64,000 nt of DNA from Candidatus Sulfopaludibacter sp. SbA3 (GCA_945890485.1 CAMDCN010000002.1:124001-188000), one strand, 5' to 3'; shown: positions 16,937-25,613, counted from the first letter of the stretch. The notes: generated from the letters alone by a model not told the origin. Program-made: numbers and translations.

Positions 16937-17036
16937 TGGTTTTCTCCTTTGTGCGCTTGGCACACCCTGTCGTATGCAAACACCTTGCCAGATCGAATGG
17001 TGCTCTAGATACATCCGCTGCGGCGTGCGTGCCCCG

Positions 17037-17486
17037 CGAACATTTCTTCCTCTACCCACTCCGCCAGGCCGTCGAATCGCCCGTCCAGTCTTGCCAGCTT
17101 AGTGTTTGAGCCCGTTCAACTTACGCAACGAGGTCTATGGCCCAATCTCTTTTCCCCTGTTCCCCTGGTTTCGGGCGCCTGCTCGTCACCACCTTCAAAG
17201 CCAAGCGCGGAAAACTGCCCCAATTCCGGCACCGCTCCCCCCAAAACCGACAGTCCGCTCCTCTCGATGCGAGAACCCGCTGCCGCAGCGACTCGCCGGA
17301 GGCAGAGGCAAAGCCGCTTACTGGTTCTGCTGGCGCGGGGGCTTCGTCATGGCCGGCGAAGAGTCCCTGGTCAAAGCCGTTGACCACTTCCTCCGCGACA
17401 CTACCCGAGCGGTCTGCCTTGCCTACCACCATGTAGGCACTATCTGGAACACCTGGGTTGAGGCCGGCGGCGCGGCGGCAGCGAAC
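17037..17486. other. 450-base region without a recognisable gene
   Basis: All frames give low-complexity or proline/arginine-rich readings without family resemblance, start signals or consistent codon choice. One plus-strand stretch (about 17300-17460; GKAAYWFCWRGGFVMAG, then VKAVDHFL) reads less randomly and could be the remnant of a gene. The right end (17464 onward) is where similarity to the relic at 16216 begins. The promoter of the minus-strand gene at 16936 must lie in or just left of this region. Confidence 0.4.
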
Positions 17487-17888
17487 TTACCGCAGATCTT
17501 CCTTGAACGAAAGCCGGTACTCCAAATCCCGAATCCGGATCCGCAACTGCTCGTTGTCTCCCTCCACCCGCTCCAGCCGCCGCAGCTTATCGCGGTCCCG
17601 GTCCCGTTCCGCCAGCAGCGAGTCACGGTCCCGCCACCAGCTTTCGCGCGAGGCCTCCTGCATCTCCAGGTTCATCTTGTGGATCCCGTCCAGGTTCTCG
17701 TAGGCGTTCCGCGCGTCTTGGGCGGCAATCTCCAGCGATTGCATCTTTCCGGAAAGCTGATTAACGAGCGCCTGCATCGCCTTCAACTCGCTCTCCAGCG
17801 CCTCTATCTTCATCTGCTTGGCCGCCAGTGTCGCCTGCAGTGACGCCACTGCAGTCAATAGATCCCTCTCTCGCTCCTCGGCACTCAT
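17487..17888 (-). CDS. Cytoplasmic coiled-coil protein of unknown function
   Basis: 133 residues from the ATG at 17888 (MSAEERER). It is almost continuous α-helix with heptad-like spacing: LQATLAAKQMKIEALESEL, then a Trp-Trp break (SWWRDRD) and LRRLERVEGDNEQLRIRIRDLEY. There is no signal peptide or membrane helix. It resembles a self-associating spacer or scaffold; no specific function can be given. A decayed, internally deleted copy lies 1.2 kb away at 16255-16355. It diverges from the YfgM-like gene with 17 bases between the starts. Confidence 0.7.
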   Translation of the reverse strand: MSAEERERDLLTAVASLQATLAAKQMKIEALESELKAMQALVNQLSGKMQSLEIAAQDARNAYENLDGIHKMNLEMQEASRESWWRDRDSLLAERDRDRDKLRRLERVEGDNEQLRIRIRDLEYRLSFKEDLR

Positions 17889-17905
17889 GACTGACAAATG
17901 CTACC

Positions 17906-18634
17906 ATGGCAGATTGGAAGAGTATTGCTGTGGATAAAGTAGAACGCGAACATTTGAAGCACGACCGCTTCGTCGAAGAAGTCACTCACTCCGTTGAGTA
18001 CGCCGTCGGACACAAGAAGCAGGTCACCCTCTACGGTGGCATCGCTGCCGCCATTCTGGTGGTCGGTGTCGGCGCTTGGTTCTTCATGGGCAAGCAGGCG
18101 GAAGCCCGTCAAGCCGATCTCAGAGCCGCCATTCTGATCCAGGACGCCTCCGTAGGACCGGGCTCAAACCCCTACCTCAAGACGTTCCCCACCCAGGCGG
18201 AGAAAGAGGCTGCGGCCCTCAAGGCCTTCAGCGATCTTGCCGCGAAGCACGGTTCGAGTGAAGTCGGCGCCGTCGCCAAGTACTACCAGGGCGTCATTTA
18301 TGCCGACCAGGGCAAGTATGCCGAAGCCGAAACGAACTTCAAGGCTGCGGTCGACACCGGAGACAAGGATTACGGCTCCCTAGCCAAGTACTCCCTCGCT
18401 CAGATGTACGCTCGTCAGAACAAGAAGGACGAAGCCGAAAAGCTCCTTCGCTCGCTCTTGGCTTCGCCCACCATCCTGGTCTCTAAAGAGCAGGCAGAAA
18501 TCGAACTCGCCAAGCTGATCGCGCCCACCAAGCCCGACGAAGCCAAAAAGCTTCTCGAGCCGCTCCGCACCTCGGAGCGCAGCACGGTCTCCCGTTGGGC
18601 CGTTACCGCCTACGGCGACGCCAAACTGAAGTAG
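17906..18634 (+). CDS. YfgM-like single-span membrane protein with TPR domain
   Basis: 242 residues. A cytoplasmic N-terminus (about 1-42), one transmembrane helix (about 43-63; LYGGIAAAILVVGVGAWFF) and a large periplasmic helical repeat region (TPR_21 type) with units such as AKYYQGVIYADQGKYAEAE and AKYSLAQMYARQNKKDEAE. This is the layout of YfgM, an ancillary SecYEG-associated factor that hands proteins to periplasmic chaperones. The next gene (dGTPase-like) begins in the last base of this stop codon, so the two are cotranscribed. Confidence 0.82.
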   Translation: MADWKSIAVDKVEREHLKHDRFVEEVTHSVEYAVGHKKQVTLYGGIAAAILVVGVGAWFFMGKQAEARQADLRAAILIQDASVGPGSNPYLKTFPTQAEKEAAALKAFSDLAAKHGSSEVGAVAKYYQGVIYADQGKYAEAETNFKAAVDTGDKDYGSLAKYSLAQMYARQNKKDEAEKLLRSLLASPTILVSKEQAEIELAKLIAPTKPDEAKKLLEPLRTSERSTVSRWAVTAYGDAKLK

Positions 18635-19770
18635 TGACCTCAGCCGGCTCCGACAAACCGTTCGCCTCCCTCCGGCTTCGGCCGGAGATGAGCCGCGGGC
18701 GGCGCTATCCGGAACTGGCCCATCCTTACCGCACCGAGTTCCAGCGCGACCGCGACCGCGTAATTCACGCCCGTGCCTTCCGACGTCTTGAAAACAAGAC
18801 GCAAGTCTTCCCTGCCGGCGTCTCCGATCACTTCCGCAACCGCCTCACGCACACGATGGAAGTGGCGCAGATCGCCCGCACCGTCGCCGCTACGCTAGGC
18901 CTCGACGAAGACCTCACGGAGACCCTGGCCCTGGTCCACGACGTCGGCCATCCGCCGTTCGCTCATGCGGGAGAGGACGAACTCCGCCGCCAGATGCAGC
19001 GGTTCGGCGAGACGTTCGACCACAACCTCCACGGCCTCCGCATCGTCGAAAGCTTCGAAGCTCGCTACGCCCGCTTCCCAGGCCTCAACCTCACCTTCGA
19101 AGTCCGCGAAGGCATCGTCAAGCACTCGCGAGATCTCACCCCCGGCGAGTCGCCCGAGCTTGATGTCTATCTCCCGGACCAGCGTCCTCCGCTCGAAGCC
19201 CAGATCATCGACCTCGCCGACGAAGTCGCCTACAACACCGCCGACCTCGACGACGCCTACTCCGCCGGATTCTTCACGATCAACGAAATTCGCGAGGCAG
19301 TTCCGGCTTTCTCCGACATTTGGGAAGCGATCGAGATGCAGTTCCCCGGCGCCGAGGAGAGAGTGCAGTTCCTCGAAACCCTCCGACAGGTGATCAACCT
19401 GCTCGTTTCCGGCCTTTTGGACGGAACGGCCTCCGCAATCCAAGCGGCAGGAGTCACGACGGTTGACGAAGTCCGCCTGTATCCCCACCGCCTCGTCCGC
19501 CTGACCGAAGCTGCCGCAACGACCGGCCGCGAGCTGAAGCGATTCCTTCACCGGACGGTCTACAACTCCGACGAACTCCTCAAGGAGCGCAACCGCTCCG
19601 TCCGCATGATCGCCGAGTTGTTCGCATATTACGATACGAACCCAGATCGTCTCCCCCAGCCTTATCGGGACCAGGCGGAAGACGGCCATCCTCACCGCGT
19701 AATCTGCGCCTATGTCGCCGGCATGACCGACGGCTACTGCCAGCGCGTTTACAACGACTTGCTCAGCTAG
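18634..19770 (+). CDS. dGTPase-like HD-domain deoxynucleotide triphosphohydrolase
   Basis: 378 residues if translation starts at the GTG overlapping the preceding stop by one base. Family motifs are strong: RAFRRLENKTQVF near the start, then the HD metal site in RLTHTMEV (His), LVHDVGHPPFAHAGED (His-Asp and His) and, further on, LADEVAYNTADLDD (Asp). These cytoplasmic enzymes cleave dNTPs to nucleoside and triphosphate and affect dNTP pools. The length and the short N-terminus match the dGTPase-like (type 2) group, not E. coli Dgt. Coupling to a YfgM-like gene is probably operonic convenience. Confidence 0.9.
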   Translation: MTSAGSDKPFASLRLRPEMSRGRRYPELAHPYRTEFQRDRDRVIHARAFRRLENKTQVFPAGVSDHFRNRLTHTMEVAQIARTVAATLGLDEDLTETLALVHDVGHPPFAHAGEDELRRQMQRFGETFDHNLHGLRIVESFEARYARFPGLNLTFEVREGIVKHSRDLTPGESPELDVYLPDQRPPLEAQIIDLADEVAYNTADLDDAYSAGFFTINEIREAVPAFSDIWEAIEMQFPGAEERVQFLETLRQVINLLVSGLLDGTASAIQAAGVTTVDEVRLYPHRLVRLTEAAATTGRELKRFLHRTVYNSDELLKERNRSVRMIAELFAYYDTNPDRLPQPYRDQAEDGHPHRVICAYVAGMTDGYCQRVYNDLLS

Positions 19771-20000
19771 AACGCAAGTCGATTACTCGCCGCGGCCCAC
19801 CAGGATCATCGAGACCGGGACGGCTCCCATTTTCCGCATCAGGACCCAGTCGTGCTCGCCTTGCTTCTCGATCTGGCCTTCCTTGAAGTATTTCGGATCC
19901 TCTTTCCAGATACTGAAAACCGCCGGATGGGGCGTGCCGGAAGCCTTGCGGCTTAGGGTCAACAGCGCATCGAAGGTGGGCGCGGAGCCGCCCTCGGTGT
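19771..20000. other. Switch point of strand-wide GC skew
   Basis: Left of here the + strand is C-rich in genes of both orientations (for example 30 C to 12 G in 13201-13260, inside a minus-strand gene). Right of here it is G-rich in genes of both orientations (9 C to 35 G in 24721-24780; 11 C to 26 G in 60001-60060, inside a minus-strand gene). By counting lines the change falls between about 19860 and 19980. It contains no AT-rich tract or clear DnaA boxes. Confidence 0.55.
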
Positions 20001-20418
20001 CACCAGCGGCTTGAACCAACAGCAGGAAGTCGCGCTGGGGGGCTGCCCCCTGATGGGTTCCATTTTCGGGGAAGTAGCTGTACCGCATCGTGTAGGTGCC
20101 GGGCTGCACGGTTTGGCCGCGGCGGTCTTCATGCTTCTGCGCGAACTGAATCACCGCGAGCAGGGAGCCGTGGGGGACGTTGGGCATCGTTAAGTTCGCT
20201 TCGGCGCTCGCAGGACCGGCGGGGACCTCGGCGCGATACCAGACCTCGGCGAGCAACTGGCCGTCCTTCATCACCTTCGTGCCTTCCTTGTTCAACAACG
20301 CAGTGACACTGGGGGCGAGGTCGGCGGGCGGCGCTCCGCCGGGGGCGACCTTATAGTCGTCGGCGAGCAGGGCGGCGGCGGTGAGGAACAGGGTCAGGAT
20401 AGGTCGCATGGTTCTCAT
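19783..20418 (-). CDS. Secreted protein of unknown function
   Basis: 211 residues with a signal peptide (MRPILTLFLTAAALLA; an ATG at 20409 would start exactly there). The mature part is β-rich, with EVWYRAEVPAG, NVPHGSLLAVIQF and GTYTMRYSYFPENG, and closes HDWVLMRKMGAVPVSMILVG. The pattern suggests a periplasmic sandwich-fold protein of a kind common in Acidobacteria; I do not know its role. It is convergent with the dGTPase-like gene (12-base gap) and diverges from the response regulator at 20481. Confidence 0.75.
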   Translation of the reverse strand: MRTMRPILTLFLTAAALLADDYKVAPGGAPPADLAPSVTALLNKEGTKVMKDGQLLAEVWYRAEVPAGPASAEANLTMPNVPHGSLLAVIQFAQKHEDRRGQTVQPGTYTMRYSYFPENGTHQGAAPQRDFLLLVQAAGDTEGGSAPTFDALLTLSRKASGTPHPAVFSIWKEDPKYFKEGQIEKQGEHDWVLMRKMGAVPVSMILVGRGE

Positions 20419-20480
20419 AGTAGGGATGATCGGAGCGGGGTGTTCGTTGCTGGTTTCGGTACAATTTCCTATCGGCTTCC

Positions 20481-21155
20481 ATGCAGACCATACTCGTAAT
20501 CGACGATGACGACAGCTTGCGAGACACGATCGGGCTGATGTTGGAGCAGGAATCGTTCCGGGTTCACCTCAGCGGAAACGGACGGGATGGCTACGAAAAG
20601 GCGCTGAGTCTACAGCCGGACCTGATTCTGGTGGATCTACGGTTGCCAGGGATGAGCGGCGTGGAGATCTGCCGCCAACTGCGCACGGACAAGGTGCAAA
20701 CTCCCATTATTGTACTGAGCGCGCTGGGCGATGAAATCGACAAGGTGTTGCTGCTCGAGATTGGCGCCGACGATTATGTCGTGAAACCGTTCGGGCGGCG
20801 CGAACTGATCGCGCGGATCCGGGCGCTGCTGCGGCGGAGCGGGGGCGAGGCGCACCACGTTTTAAAATTCTCCGATACCGAAGTGAACATCGAGCGGCGA
20901 ATGGTGGAGCGCGCGGGGCAGGAGGTGAAACTGACTCCGGCGGAGTACAGTTTGCTCGTGTTCTTCCTGCAGAATCCGGACCGGCCGTTGACGCGGGACG
21001 TGATACTGAACTCGGTCTGGGGGTACAACTCGTTTCCGCATACGCGGACAGTGGACGCCCACATCGTGAAGCTGCGGCAAAAATTTGAGGCAGACCCGGC
21101 CATTCCGCGCCATTTCCTGACCGTTCACGGGGTCGGCTACCGGTTTCTGCCATGA
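20481..21155 (+). CDS. OmpR/PhoB-family response regulator
   Basis: 224 residues. The receiver (1-118) has the acidic triplet IDDDDS, the phospho-acceptor Asp in LILVDLRLPGMSG and the conserved Lys in YVVKPFGRREL. The DNA-binding winged helix (about 128-222) shows LTPAEYSLLVFFL, VILNSVWGY and TVDAHIVKLRQKFE. It is the first gene of a long array. Its kinase is probably the one at 23384-24976, four genes downstream. A TACAAT near 20460 could be a -10 element, but no clear Shine-Dalgarno precedes the ATG. Confidence 0.93.
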   Translation: MQTILVIDDDDSLRDTIGLMLEQESFRVHLSGNGRDGYEKALSLQPDLILVDLRLPGMSGVEICRQLRTDKVQTPIIVLSALGDEIDKVLLLEIGADDYVVKPFGRRELIARIRALLRRSGGEAHHVLKFSDTEVNIERRMVERAGQEVKLTPAEYSLLVFFLQNPDRPLTRDVILNSVWGYNSFPHTRTVDAHIVKLRQKFEADPAIPRHFLTVHGVGYRFLP

Positions 21156-21490
21156 GGTGGACGGTGCTGGTGGTGGAAGATAACCGGGCGCTGGCGGATA
21201 CGCTGGCCGTGGCGCTGGGGCTGCTGCCGGATACGGAAGTGCTGGTGGCTTACGACGGGGCGGAGGGCCGGAAGCTGCTGCCGCAGGCGGACGCTTTGTG
21301 CACCGATCTCGATTTGCCGCGGGTGCACGGCGAAGTCCTGATCCGGGAGTTCCGGGCGCTGAAGCCGGGGGCGCCGGTGATCGCAATGTCGGCGGGGCCG
21401 GGCGAACGGGCGGGGGCGGATCGATTTTTCCCGAAGCCGTACTCGACGCTGGTGGTGCGGGAAACCTTGAAGGGGATGCTTTATGGGTAA
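21152..21490 (+). CDS. Stand-alone receiver-domain protein
   Basis: 112 residues, receiver only. The acidic pair is VVEDN, the acceptor Asp lies in LCTDLDLPRVHG and the Lys in FFPKPYS, so phosphorylation chemistry looks intact. There is no output domain. The ATG overlaps the preceding regulator stop (ATGA) and its own end overlaps the porin start by eight bases. Such proteins work as phosphate shuttles, sinks or protein-contact regulators, probably under the sensor kinase encoded in the same array. Confidence 0.88.
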   Translation: MRWTVLVVEDNRALADTLAVALGLLPDTEVLVAYDGAEGRKLLPQADALCTDLDLPRVHGEVLIREFRALKPGAPVIAMSAGPGERAGADRFFPKPYSTLVVRETLKGMLYG

Positions 21491-22730
21491 GTGGCTGTTG
21501 GTTTTTTGTCTTCCGGTGCTGAGTTGGGGGCAGGCGGATATTCTGGCGCGGCTCGAAAAGCTGGAGGCGGAGAACGCGAAGCTGCGCGGTGAGGTAGCCG
21601 AGCTGCGGGCGAAGGTGGACCAATTGGTGCCGGAACGGCTGGAGATCGCCGAACGCCGGATTGAGGAGCAGGCCCAGACCAAGGTGGAGGCGGCGAGTAA
21701 GTTCCCGGTGGAGCTGTCAGGGATGGCGCTTTTCAACGTGTTCGTGAATACCAAGGGCGCGGGGGGCGTGGACACGCCGAACCAGGCGAGCGCGGGGCTG
21801 GACCGGCGGGCCGGTGGGCTCTCGTTTCGGCAGTCAATTGTGGGGCTGCGGTTTCATGGGCCGGTGACATTTTTCGGCGCCAAGGTTTCCGGCGAGGCCT
21901 ACGGCGACTTCTGGGACGGGACGACGGAAGGGACGGGGAACCTGGCGTTCCGGCTGCGGACAGCGGAGGCGCGCCTCGATTGGGAGCGGCGGTCGGTCTC
22001 GATCGGGCTCATGAAACCGCTGATTTCGCCGCGGAACCCGACCTCGTTTGCAACGATGGGCGTGACGCCTCTGACGAGCTCCGGGAACTTGTGGCGCTGG
22101 CAGCCGCAGGTTCGGTACGAGGAACGGGTCGGGGAGTTTAAGCTGCAAGGGGCATTGATGCAGACTTCGGAGCAGTCGGGAACGCCGAATGTCGCGCTGG
22201 TGGCTCTGCGGCGGCCCTCGCTCGAACTGCGGGGGGCCTGGGGCCGGGGAGAGCGGTTTGAGTTTGGCGTGGGCGGGCACGTTTCGACTTCGCATGTCTC
22301 GGGGCAGAGCGTGCCGTCGCGGATTGTCAGCGTTGATTGGCTCGCGACGCCTTGGGAAAAGCTGGAGCTGTCCGGGTTCCTTTTTAACGGGGAGAACGTT
22401 CACCATTTGGGCTCGCTGCGGCAGAGCTTCCGCTTCTTGGCGGATGGACGGGTGTTGGCGGTGCGGAGTAAGGGGGGATGGGCGCAGGCGGCGGTGCCGC
22501 TGACGGGGCGCGTGACGGTAAACCTGTTTGGAGGCATTCATGACGACCGGGACTCCGACTTGGTGCGGGGGCAGAACGGACGGAACCGGGCGGGCGGCGC
22601 GAACGTGATGGTGCGGGTGGCGCCGAACGTGGTGTTGGGCTTTGAGGGGCTGCAGATCCGTTCGAACTTCCTGGGGACGGGGGAGAGGAGGGTGAATCGG
22701 TATGATCTTTCGCTGGCTTATATTTTTTAG
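21483..22730 (+). CDS. Porin-like outer-membrane β-barrel with N-terminal coiled coil
   Basis: 415 residues. Signal peptide (1-17, after SWG), then a heptad stretch (about 20-75; ILARLEKLEAENAKLRGEVAEL) and a β-barrel with alternating aromatic strands ending in LSLAYIF, a typical outer-membrane C-terminal Phe. The coiled-coil-then-barrel plan resembles phosphate-selective (OprP/DcaP-like) porins, in which an N-terminal helix aids trimerisation or peptidoglycan contact. It should provide substrate entry for the ABC importer encoded downstream. It overlaps both neighbouring genes. Confidence 0.8.
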   Translation: MGKWLLVFCLPVLSWGQADILARLEKLEAENAKLRGEVAELRAKVDQLVPERLEIAERRIEEQAQTKVEAASKFPVELSGMALFNVFVNTKGAGGVDTPNQASAGLDRRAGGLSFRQSIVGLRFHGPVTFFGAKVSGEAYGDFWDGTTEGTGNLAFRLRTAEARLDWERRSVSIGLMKPLISPRNPTSFATMGVTPLTSSGNLWRWQPQVRYEERVGEFKLQGALMQTSEQSGTPNVALVALRRPSLELRGAWGRGERFEFGVGGHVSTSHVSGQSVPSRIVSVDWLATPWEKLELSGFLFNGENVHHLGSLRQSFRFLADGRVLAVRSKGGWAQAAVPLTGRVTVNLFGGIHDDRDSDLVRGQNGRNRAGGANVMVRVAPNVVLGFEGLQIRSNFLGTGERRVNRYDLSLAYIF

Positions 22731-23382
22731 CTGCTGGCCAGCGCTGGCGGCCACGGTGGGAGGCACCGTGGAGCTGACGCAGGCGAAGAGCAAAAGTTGG
22801 GACGGGGTGGTGGTCTGGCTGGAGCCCATCGGCGGGAAGCCGCCGTTGACGCCTGTGCGGTTCACGCTCGATCAGAAGAATAAGAAGTTCGCCCCGCATG
22901 TACTGGCCGTTCCGGTGGGCGCGACGGTGGACTTTCCGAACCACGACCCAATTTTTCATAACGCATTTTCAAATTTCGCCGGGCAACCGTTTGACACGGG
23001 GTTGTATGCCCCGGGGACGTCGCAGAGGATTACGTTCCGGCGGGAGGGGTTCGTGCGGGTGTTCTGCAACATCCACGCGAACATGAGCGCCGTGATTGTG
23101 GTGGTGCCAACGCCGTACTATGCGGTCTCGCTCGCCAATGGGACTTGGCAGATTCCGAACGTGCCGCCGGGGGAGTACCGGCTGCGGCTGTTCCATGAAC
23201 GGGCGACGGAGGAGACGCTGCGGAAGCTGGAGATGCGCGTGAAGGTGGGGGATGGGATGATGACGATGCCTCGGCTGGCGGTATCGGAGTCGGGGTATTT
23301 GCAGGTGCCGCATCAGAATAAGCATGGCCGGCCGTATCCGGCTAAACCGCAGGAGAGTGGGCTGTACATAGGGGGTAAGTGA
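22702..23382 (+). CDS. Secreted cupredoxin-domain copper protein
   Basis: 226 residues with a signal peptide (1-16). A plastocyanin/amicyanin-like fold is shown by the copper ligands: His in PNHDPIFHNAF (about 80-90) and the compact FCNIHANM (CxxHxxM, as in amicyanin; about 121-128). A second β domain follows (NVPPGEYRLRLFHER), like a carboxypeptidase-regulatory repeat. It is probably a periplasmic electron carrier or copper-binding protein, which is notable in an array ending with the SoxCD pair. Its start overlaps the porin gene by 29 bases, and the next gene begins one base after its stop. Confidence 0.82.
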   Translation: MIFRWLIFFSCWPALAATVGGTVELTQAKSKSWDGVVVWLEPIGGKPPLTPVRFTLDQKNKKFAPHVLAVPVGATVDFPNHDPIFHNAFSNFAGQPFDTGLYAPGTSQRITFRREGFVRVFCNIHANMSAVIVVVPTPYYAVSLANGTWQIPNVPPGEYRLRLFHERATEETLRKLEMRVKVGDGMMTMPRLAVSESGYLQVPHQNKHGRPYPAKPQESGLYIGGK

Positions 23383-23383
23383 G

Positions 23384-24976
23384 ATGTCCCTCCGTTGGAA
23401 GATCTGGCTGGCGGTGTTTGGCAGTGTGACGCTGCTGTTCGGGGTGACGGGGTGGATTCTGCAGCGGCACGCGATCGACAGCGCGACGCGATCGCTCGAA
23501 GAAGAGATGCGAGGGAGTGTACGGGCTTACGAGACCGTATGGCAGGCGCGGCAGGAGGGGTTGGGCACTGCGGCCCTGTTGCTGAGCAGTTTGCCGAATG
23601 TGCGGGCGGCGTTTGGCACGCAGGACGCGGCGACGGTTCGGGACTCGGCGGCGGAGTTGCGGGGGCTTTTGTCGGAAGGGTTGCGGACGCGGTCGTTCTT
23701 CGTGGTCTGCGATCCGCGGGGCGGGCCGATTGCAACGATTGCGGGGGAACCGCCGGCGATGGGGACCTGGCCAACTGTAGAGGCCGGGGTGCGGCAGAAG
23801 TCAGGATTCTTCGTGAGGGGGCGGGAGATTTATCAGTTGGTGTTGACCCCGGTGATGGTGGATTCGGCACGCGGACCGGCGATGATCAGCTTGCTGGTGG
23901 CTGGGTACGCCGAAGGGGAGCGGCCGGAGCAGTTGACGGGGGGCGAGTTTGTATTTTCGGTGGCGGGAGAGAAGGTGGATCGGCCGGGGGTGCGGCTGGA
24001 CCGGCCGTTGTTGGGCCTGGAAGGGCAGCCAGTGGGGACGTTGAGCATCTTCCGGACTCCGGGGCCGGCGGAGCGGGAGTTAGAGGATTTGCAGAAGGAA
24101 CTGATTTGGATGTGGGCGGCGGCGATGGGGCTGAGCGTGGTGTTGAGCTTTTTTCTCGCGCGGCGGATCGTGGAGCCGATCGGGGCGCTGGACCGGGCGG
24201 CCACGGCGATTGGCGAGCAGCGATACGGGGAGCGGTTGCCGGTGACGAGTAACGATGAGCTGGGACGGTTGGCGGCGACCTTTAACTCGATGAGCGAGAG
24301 CTTGGAGGCGGCGCGGGGGGAGCTAATCCGGCAGGAGCGGATCTCAACGGTGGGGCGGATGGCGTCGAGCATTGTCCATGATTTGCGGAATCCGCTGGCG
24401 GCGATCTATGGCGGCGCGGAGATGTTGATTGACTCCGACAATCTAGCGCCGGCGCAGACGAAGCGGTTGGCCGGGAATATTTATTCGGCGAGCCGGAGAG
24501 TATTGGAGATGCTGCAGGAGTTGCTGGACGCGGCGAAGGGGAAGACGGGGGAGTTCGAAGTTTGCCGGTTGCGCGAGGTGGTGGACGCAGCGGTGGAGAG
24601 CCAGGAGACGGAGCATATCCGGTTCCGCGTGGAGATTCCGGAGGAGTTGGAGCTGCCGATGGATCGGGCGCGGATGGAGCGGGTATTCGTAAATCTGCTG
24701 GCGAATGCGATTGAGGTGATGCCGGAGGGGGGTGAGGTCGCCGTGGTGGCACGGGCGGAGGGGAAAGGCGTGGTGGTAGAGGTGCGGGATCAGGGGCCTG
24801 GGATTGCCGAAGAGGTTCGGGGACGGTTGTTTCAGCCGTTCACGAGCTTTGGGAAGCGGAACGGATTGGGGCTGGGATTGGCGCTGAGCCGGCAGACGGT
24901 GTTGGAGCATGGCGGGGACCTGACGGCGGCGAATGCGCCGGGCGGGGCGGTGTTTTCGGTGAAGCTCCATGGATGA
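23384..24976 (+). CDS. Membrane sensor histidine kinase (HAMP, HisKA, HATPase)
   Basis: 530 residues. TM1 at about 7-25, a ~200-residue extracytoplasmic sensor, and TM2 at about 243-263 (LIWMWAAAMGLSVVLSFFLA). HAMP follows (about 264-315; RRIVEPIGALDRAA), then HisKA with the phospho-His in SSIVHDLRNPLAA (about 330), then HATPase with NLLANAIEV (N box), DQGPGIAEE (G1) and GLGLGLALSR (G2). It should sense a periplasmic signal and phosphorylate the OmpR-type regulator and possibly the lone receiver of the same array. The sensor part has no family I can name. Its last codons overlap the permease start by 8 bases. Confidence 0.92.
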   Translation: MSLRWKIWLAVFGSVTLLFGVTGWILQRHAIDSATRSLEEEMRGSVRAYETVWQARQEGLGTAALLLSSLPNVRAAFGTQDAATVRDSAAELRGLLSEGLRTRSFFVVCDPRGGPIATIAGEPPAMGTWPTVEAGVRQKSGFFVRGREIYQLVLTPVMVDSARGPAMISLLVAGYAEGERPEQLTGGEFVFSVAGEKVDRPGVRLDRPLLGLEGQPVGTLSIFRTPGPAERELEDLQKELIWMWAAAMGLSVVLSFFLARRIVEPIGALDRAATAIGEQRYGERLPVTSNDELGRLAATFNSMSESLEAARGELIRQERISTVGRMASSIVHDLRNPLAAIYGGAEMLIDSDNLAPAQTKRLAGNIYSASRRVLEMLQELLDAAKGKTGEFEVCRLREVVDAAVESQETEHIRFRVEIPEELELPMDRARMERVFVNLLANAIEVMPEGGEVAVVARAEGKGVVVEVRDQGPGIAEEVRGRLFQPFTSFGKRNGLGLGLALSRQTVLEHGGDLTAANAPGGAVFSVKLHG

Positions 24977-25613
24977 GATCTGGGGGGCAGTCGGGTTTTC
25001 GTTATGGGTGGCGGGGGCGTCTACCTTGTTGGCCTTGGCAACGGGTATTTTCTTCGCGGTTCGGGGGACGAAGGTGATGTGGCAGGTGCCGTTGGCGATG
25101 CCGCATTTAACGATGGCGGTAGTGGTGCTGCACCTGTTGGCTCCGAGCGGGTTGGTGGCGCGGGTGGTCTACGGGATGGGCGGGATTGGGGGGCCGGGGG
25201 AGTTTCCGGATGTGGTGCAGGACCGGTGGGGACTGGGAATTGTGTTGGTTTATTGGATCAAGGAGACGCCGTTTTTCGCGTTGTTGGCCAGGACGGTATT
25301 GGAGCGATTGAGCGGGGAATATGACGCCGTGGCGGCCACCTTGGGGGCGGGGCGATGGCAGCGATTCCGGTATGTGACCGGGCCGCTATTGCTACCGGCT
25401 TTGGGGCCGGCGGTGGTGCTGGTGTTTGGGTTCGTTTTCGCGAGTTTTGATGTGGCGTTTCTTCTGGGGCGGACCTATCCGGCGATGCTGAGCGTGGTGG
25501 CGCAGCGGTACTTCGTGAGTGACCGGGAGACGGCGCTGGCGATTTCGGCAGGGATGGGTCTGTTCAGCGCGGCGCTGGCTTGGGGATACGTGAGGCTGCG
25601 GACGCAATGGTGA
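24969..25613 (+). CDS. ABC transporter permease, first half of a YnjC-like pair
   Basis: 214 residues with about six transmembrane segments. The cytoplasmic coupling loop (EAA-type) is DAVAATLGAGRWQRFRYV at about 119-136. It overlaps the sensor kinase gene by 8 bases and the second permease by 7. The substrate-binding protein downstream looks like YnjB, whose E. coli partner YnjC is one long two-domain permease; here that permease is split into two genes. It forms the importer channel in the inner membrane. Confidence 0.88.
   Translation: MDEIWGAVGFSLWVAGASTLLALATGIFFAVRGTKVMWQVPLAMPHLTMAVVVLHLLAPSGLVARVVYGMGGIGGPGEFPDVVQDRWGLGIVLVYWIKETPFFALLARTVLERLSGEYDAVAATLGAGRWQRFRYVTGPLLLPALGPAVVLVFGFVFASFDVAFLLGRTYPAMLSVVAQRYFVSDRETALAISAGMGLFSAALAWGYVRLRTQW

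Noticed and set aside
17106-17843. 245-codon plus-strand frame
   Set aside because: Proline/leucine-rich reading that spans the antisense of the coiled-coil gene; no ribosome-binding site or family resemblance. Only the segment 17300-17460 was kept as a possible remnant.
19771-20480. A chromosomal origin (oriC) proper
   Set aside because: The skew polarity fits, but I see no DnaA boxes, AT-rich unwinding element or dnaA/gidA neighbours, so no oriC is annotated.
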